In this document: positions 61,440 to 64,000 of the stretch, one piece after another
Numbering within the stretch: the first letter of the stretch is position 1
Layout: each line of letters opens with the position of its first letter
DNA from: Linyphia triangularis
Lineage: Eukaryota; Arthropoda; Arachnida; Araneae; Linyphiidae
Reading direction: 5' to 3'
Length of the DNA: 64,000 nucleotides
Assembly (NCBI GenBank): GCA_963978545.1
Contig: OZ021723.1
Location: forward strand, 96,984,002 to 97,048,001
Position numbers and translations under genes: made by a program
The notes under the pieces: generated by a model
Seen by the model: only the letters and a program-made list of their open reading frames with translations
Told to the model about the DNA's origin: nothing
The model's database searches: none

Positions 61440-62960
61440 TCATTTAGGCCAATCATTCTAATCTTTGAATGTCCTATTGCAAAAATAGTGTTTTCGTATT
61501 TACTATTAAATTGTGATTGTAATTATTTGCATCCATTTCCTTGTGTCTTATTGTTAGAAAGCCCCTAATTCCTCCCTGTGTAGTAAATTTAAGCAGGTTA
61601 ATCATATTCCTCCTAGGCCTTCGGTTAACGTGCTAGCTTCTAGACCCCGAGGTTGCGGGTTCGAGTCCGTGTAAGGCATGGGTGTTTGTAAATGTATGTT
61701 GGCTTGTCTAATGACGAATGTTTTGGCGCATTATAGCCCTCGTGTTGCTGACGGCGCCAGATAATCTGAAAACAACCAACCTCCTAGGCCTTCTTTCTTG
61801 TAGTATATACATATTTAATTTTTTCAATCTCCCCTCTAAGTACCTCGAATTCTGTTTTTCTCTGTGTTTAACTTTTTCCTGCAAATCAATATTACTTTTA
61901 AAAACGGAAACCAAAACTTAACTGTATTCTCAAGTTATACCCTAATTAAACATCTATGCAATAGTAATAAAATATCGTTAGATCTAAATTAAACACTTTT
62001 CCTGATATAACCTAATATCCTATTTGTCTTATTGCTAGCTGTTCTACATTTTTGATTTCTTTTAAATCTTTACTAATTAACACCCTCAGATCACTAACAA
62101 TACCAGCGGCATTTATTTTAACTCCTTGTAAATTACAAGACTCATTTTGATTTTTACTCCCAATATGTAGTAACTGACATTTGTTATTATTAATTGGCGT
62201 ACCCCTTTTAACAGCCCAATCTGATATCCTATCTTTAAATTTATATAATTGAAATTGTTCCATCTTTTCCACTGAATTAATAAGTATCCTAATTATTAAA
62301 TCGTCTGCTAAAAAAACTGACTTATCCAGAGACACCCTCGCTAATATCATCGATAAAAATTATAAACAGAAGTGGCCCTAGAACATACCCTTGAGGCACT
62401 CCACTTTACACCCTTTATTTTCTTCCAATAAATCAATTTCCAATCCAACTTCCAGCACTGTCATGAAATTCGATTCTTTTCAACTTGTGTAATATTGCTT
62501 TATGCGGGACTTTATCGAATGCCTTCTGGAAATCCATATAGACTATGCCAACCGAATTTCAACTATCCAATTCCCTAGTAACCTCGTCGTTAAAATATAA
62601 AAGATTAGTTGCAAAAGATTTCCCCTTTCTAAATCCAAACTGTTAGGTATCAAATGACAAATAGCTAGTCTCTAGCTTCCAAAAATTTCGTGATGTGATT
62701 TTTTAGTATTGTCTCAAACATTTTTCAGACATCAGATATCAAGCTGACTAGTCTATAGATCCCGGTATCACTTTTAGATCCTTTTTTAAACATTGGAGTA
62801 ATGTTAGGTATCTTCCAATGTAATTGTACTGTCGCCGAACTAAAAGAGCATTTGATTATATACAGAAAGATATCCTCCTACTCCTTAGCATAATCTGTAA
62901 GCATTTTTAGATAAATATTATCAGGCCTAGGAGTTTAATTGGTTTTAAGGGAAATCGGAG
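61440..62960 (-). pseudogene. Non-LTR retrotransposon (LINE) reverse-transcriptase fossil
   Basis: Minus-strand remains of a CR1/jockey-like reverse transcriptase that would copy LINE RNA into DNA. In order from 62960 downward: a segment with SKSDTGIYRLVSL (family consensus NYRPISL), DFQKAFDKVPHK (near 62500-62540), a catalytic-core relic LADD (complement of 62300-62308; normally FADD or YADD), then a 112-codon open stretch (62350-62012) ending with the KDLKE and RQIGY region, and further C-terminal relics (RLKKLN) to about 61440. Many stops and frame changes make it non-functional. No endonuclease domain or 3' tail was identified. A SINE-1 copy interrupts the C-terminal part. Confidence 0.85.
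61623..61779 (+). mobile_element. SINE-1 copy 8, 5' truncated, inside the LINE fossil
   Basis: Starts at GGTTAACGTGCTAGC, so the start of the A box is missing, and keeps the B box (GGTTCGAGTCC) and AACAACCAAC tail. The exact 14-bp duplication CCTCCTAGGCCTTC lies at 61609-61622 and 61780-61793. The duplicated sequence is reverse-transcriptase coding relic, so the SINE is younger than the LINE insertion. Confidence 0.93.
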
Positions 62961-63413
62961 TATGAGAACGTCAAAAAAATCCATTTTGAGAATTAAATTG
63001 TAAAAGAAAAATACAAACAATTTTGAATCTGACGGTGCAAAAAGTATTTTAATTTCGCTAAATTAGAAATTATATATTTAAAAAAAGTTTTGTGCTTCAA
63101 CTGGCATTATCGTTTTCAACTTTAAAGGCCTATATCTCCAAACAGCAATTTTAGAGACATAAGGAACATTTTCTCAAAAAGTATTACAAATAAATGCCTT
63201 AGATTTGTTGCATATATTCTTACTATTATATTACACAATTTGAGTGTAGCATTTTTAAATATTTTGTTTTGTTTCTAGAAGAAAAGGTCTATTATTCTAC
63301 AGAAAACTCAAAAATTGTCATTTTCGGTTGCAATAAAACTGTATAAAATCTTTAATTTCGCAAATATTAAAAAATTATGCACTCAAATTACGAAATATAT
63401 CGGTAAAAATATA
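62961..63413. other. No supported feature
   Basis: A+T-rich. The start TTTTAAGGGAAATCGG at 62943 resembles the TTAA-plus-GG ends of MITEs in this window, but no partner end was found. Confidence 0.35.
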
Positions 63414-64000
63414 CAGGGTGGTCATAAAAACACTTTGCCGATATATGGACCTCTAGCGACCGTTCCATTCAACAGATCGAGTTGAGATTTCAGGTATGGT
63501 TATTCAGATTTATGAGCTCGAGATTCTATAAATGGCAACAAAATGACGCTCACCGTTACGGTTATAATTACAGAAACTTGAAGTTTTAAAATGTCAACAT
63601 CTACTTTTTCTATGGAAAAATGCTCAGTGCATGAGAAAACTCTAAACAGCGTCGAAAATGTAAGTGTATCACAAAAAACTGACGCGTTATTCACGTACAA
63701 AAAACAACTCTGCAAAAGGCCAACAGAAACACGATCGGGGTACACGTAGGCCTTTTGCCAGATATTCAGCTCAGAAAACCGATAAAATTTTCTGAAGGCA
63801 CCCATGTAAACTGTGGCATCTGTCATATGCAAATTTCCACAGTGCGCCCTGATCGTGTTTTTGTTGGCCGTTCGCAGAGCTGTTTTTTATGTGCGCATAA
63901 CGCGTCCGCTTTTTGTGATACATGCACCGTTGAAACGCTCTTTAGGGTTTTCACATGGTCTGAACGTTTTGCAACAGAAAAAAAAGTTGTTGCCATTCGA
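63414..64000. mobile_element. Foldback element FB3, truncated by the window
   Basis: Begins CAGGGTGGTCATAAAAACAC right after TA (63412-63413). The left arm runs to about 63738 and its complement starts near 63850 (ATCGTGTTTTTGTTGGCC) and continues off the window; a loop of about 110 bp separates them. TA-CAGGGTG termini suggest a Tc1/mariner-type target. The 110-codon minus frame 63500-63832 spans arm and loop and has no recognisable domain. Confidence 0.8.

Noticed and set aside
62012..62350. Functional reverse transcriptase
   Set aside because: Only the portion around and after the xADD motif is open; upstream motifs are in other frames with several stops, and the C-terminus is split by a SINE.

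Overview
This window is nuclear DNA from a multicellular eukaryote, almost certainly an animal and probably an arthropod. It is very A+T-rich (roughly 70% by eye), full of homopolymer and microsatellite runs, has no operons or ribosome-binding sites, and is built mostly from eukaryotic transposon remains: tRNA-derived SINEs, solo LTRs, a degenerate non-LTR reverse transcriptase, Helitron-like elements, TTAA-flanked MITEs and long palindromic (foldback) elements. An arachnid host would fit the repeat texture, but that is a guess. I found no intact host gene, no functional RNA gene, no CRISPR array and no prokaryotic system.

Layout. 1-4.6 kb: TTAA MITE, solo LTR (LTR-A), a 62-bp duplication, dispersed repeat R1, an element with 10-bp target duplications, a SINE-1 copy. 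6.5-10.3 kb: foldback family FB1 fragments and a 3 x 185-bp array. 11.9-14.5 kb: a second SINE family (SINE-2), R1 copy 2 split by a TTAA MITE, a SINE-1 copy. 17-20 kb: an almost complete FB1 palindrome, a coding-like island, a hairpin with perfect 84-bp arms, a SINE-1 copy. 23.4-30.2 kb: a MITE split by a SINE, foldbacks FB4 and FB2, a 142-bp array, solo LTR-B, two nested TTAA-type elements, a 5'-truncated SINE. 31.5-35.6 kb: FB1, a TTAA MITE and a complete-looking Helitron-like element. 36-41 kb: a candidate microexon, two SINEs in opposite orientation and a second LTR-A. 42.9-48 kb: FB1, a coding-like fragment, a second Helitron-like element and a second copy of the 23.4-kb MITE. 52-56 kb: FB2 inserted in a coding-like reading frame, FB3 and FB2 fragments. 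60-64 kb: second LTR-B, a LINE reverse-transcriptase fossil split by a SINE, and an FB3 palindrome running off the window.

The elements interact mainly by nesting, so relative ages can be read directly: SINE-1 post-dates the LINE fossil and the GGGGACTTGG MITE, a TTAA MITE post-dates R1, and FB2 post-dates a coding-like segment. Several boundaries are supported by exact target-site duplications or by an empty-site paralogue within the window. Family names FB1-FB4, R1, LTR-A/B and SINE-1/2 are mine. No protein function can be given except the LINE reverse-transcriptase relic. Nothing here looks like a new biochemical system; the most unusual content is the variety of palindromic elements and the recoverable insertion history.
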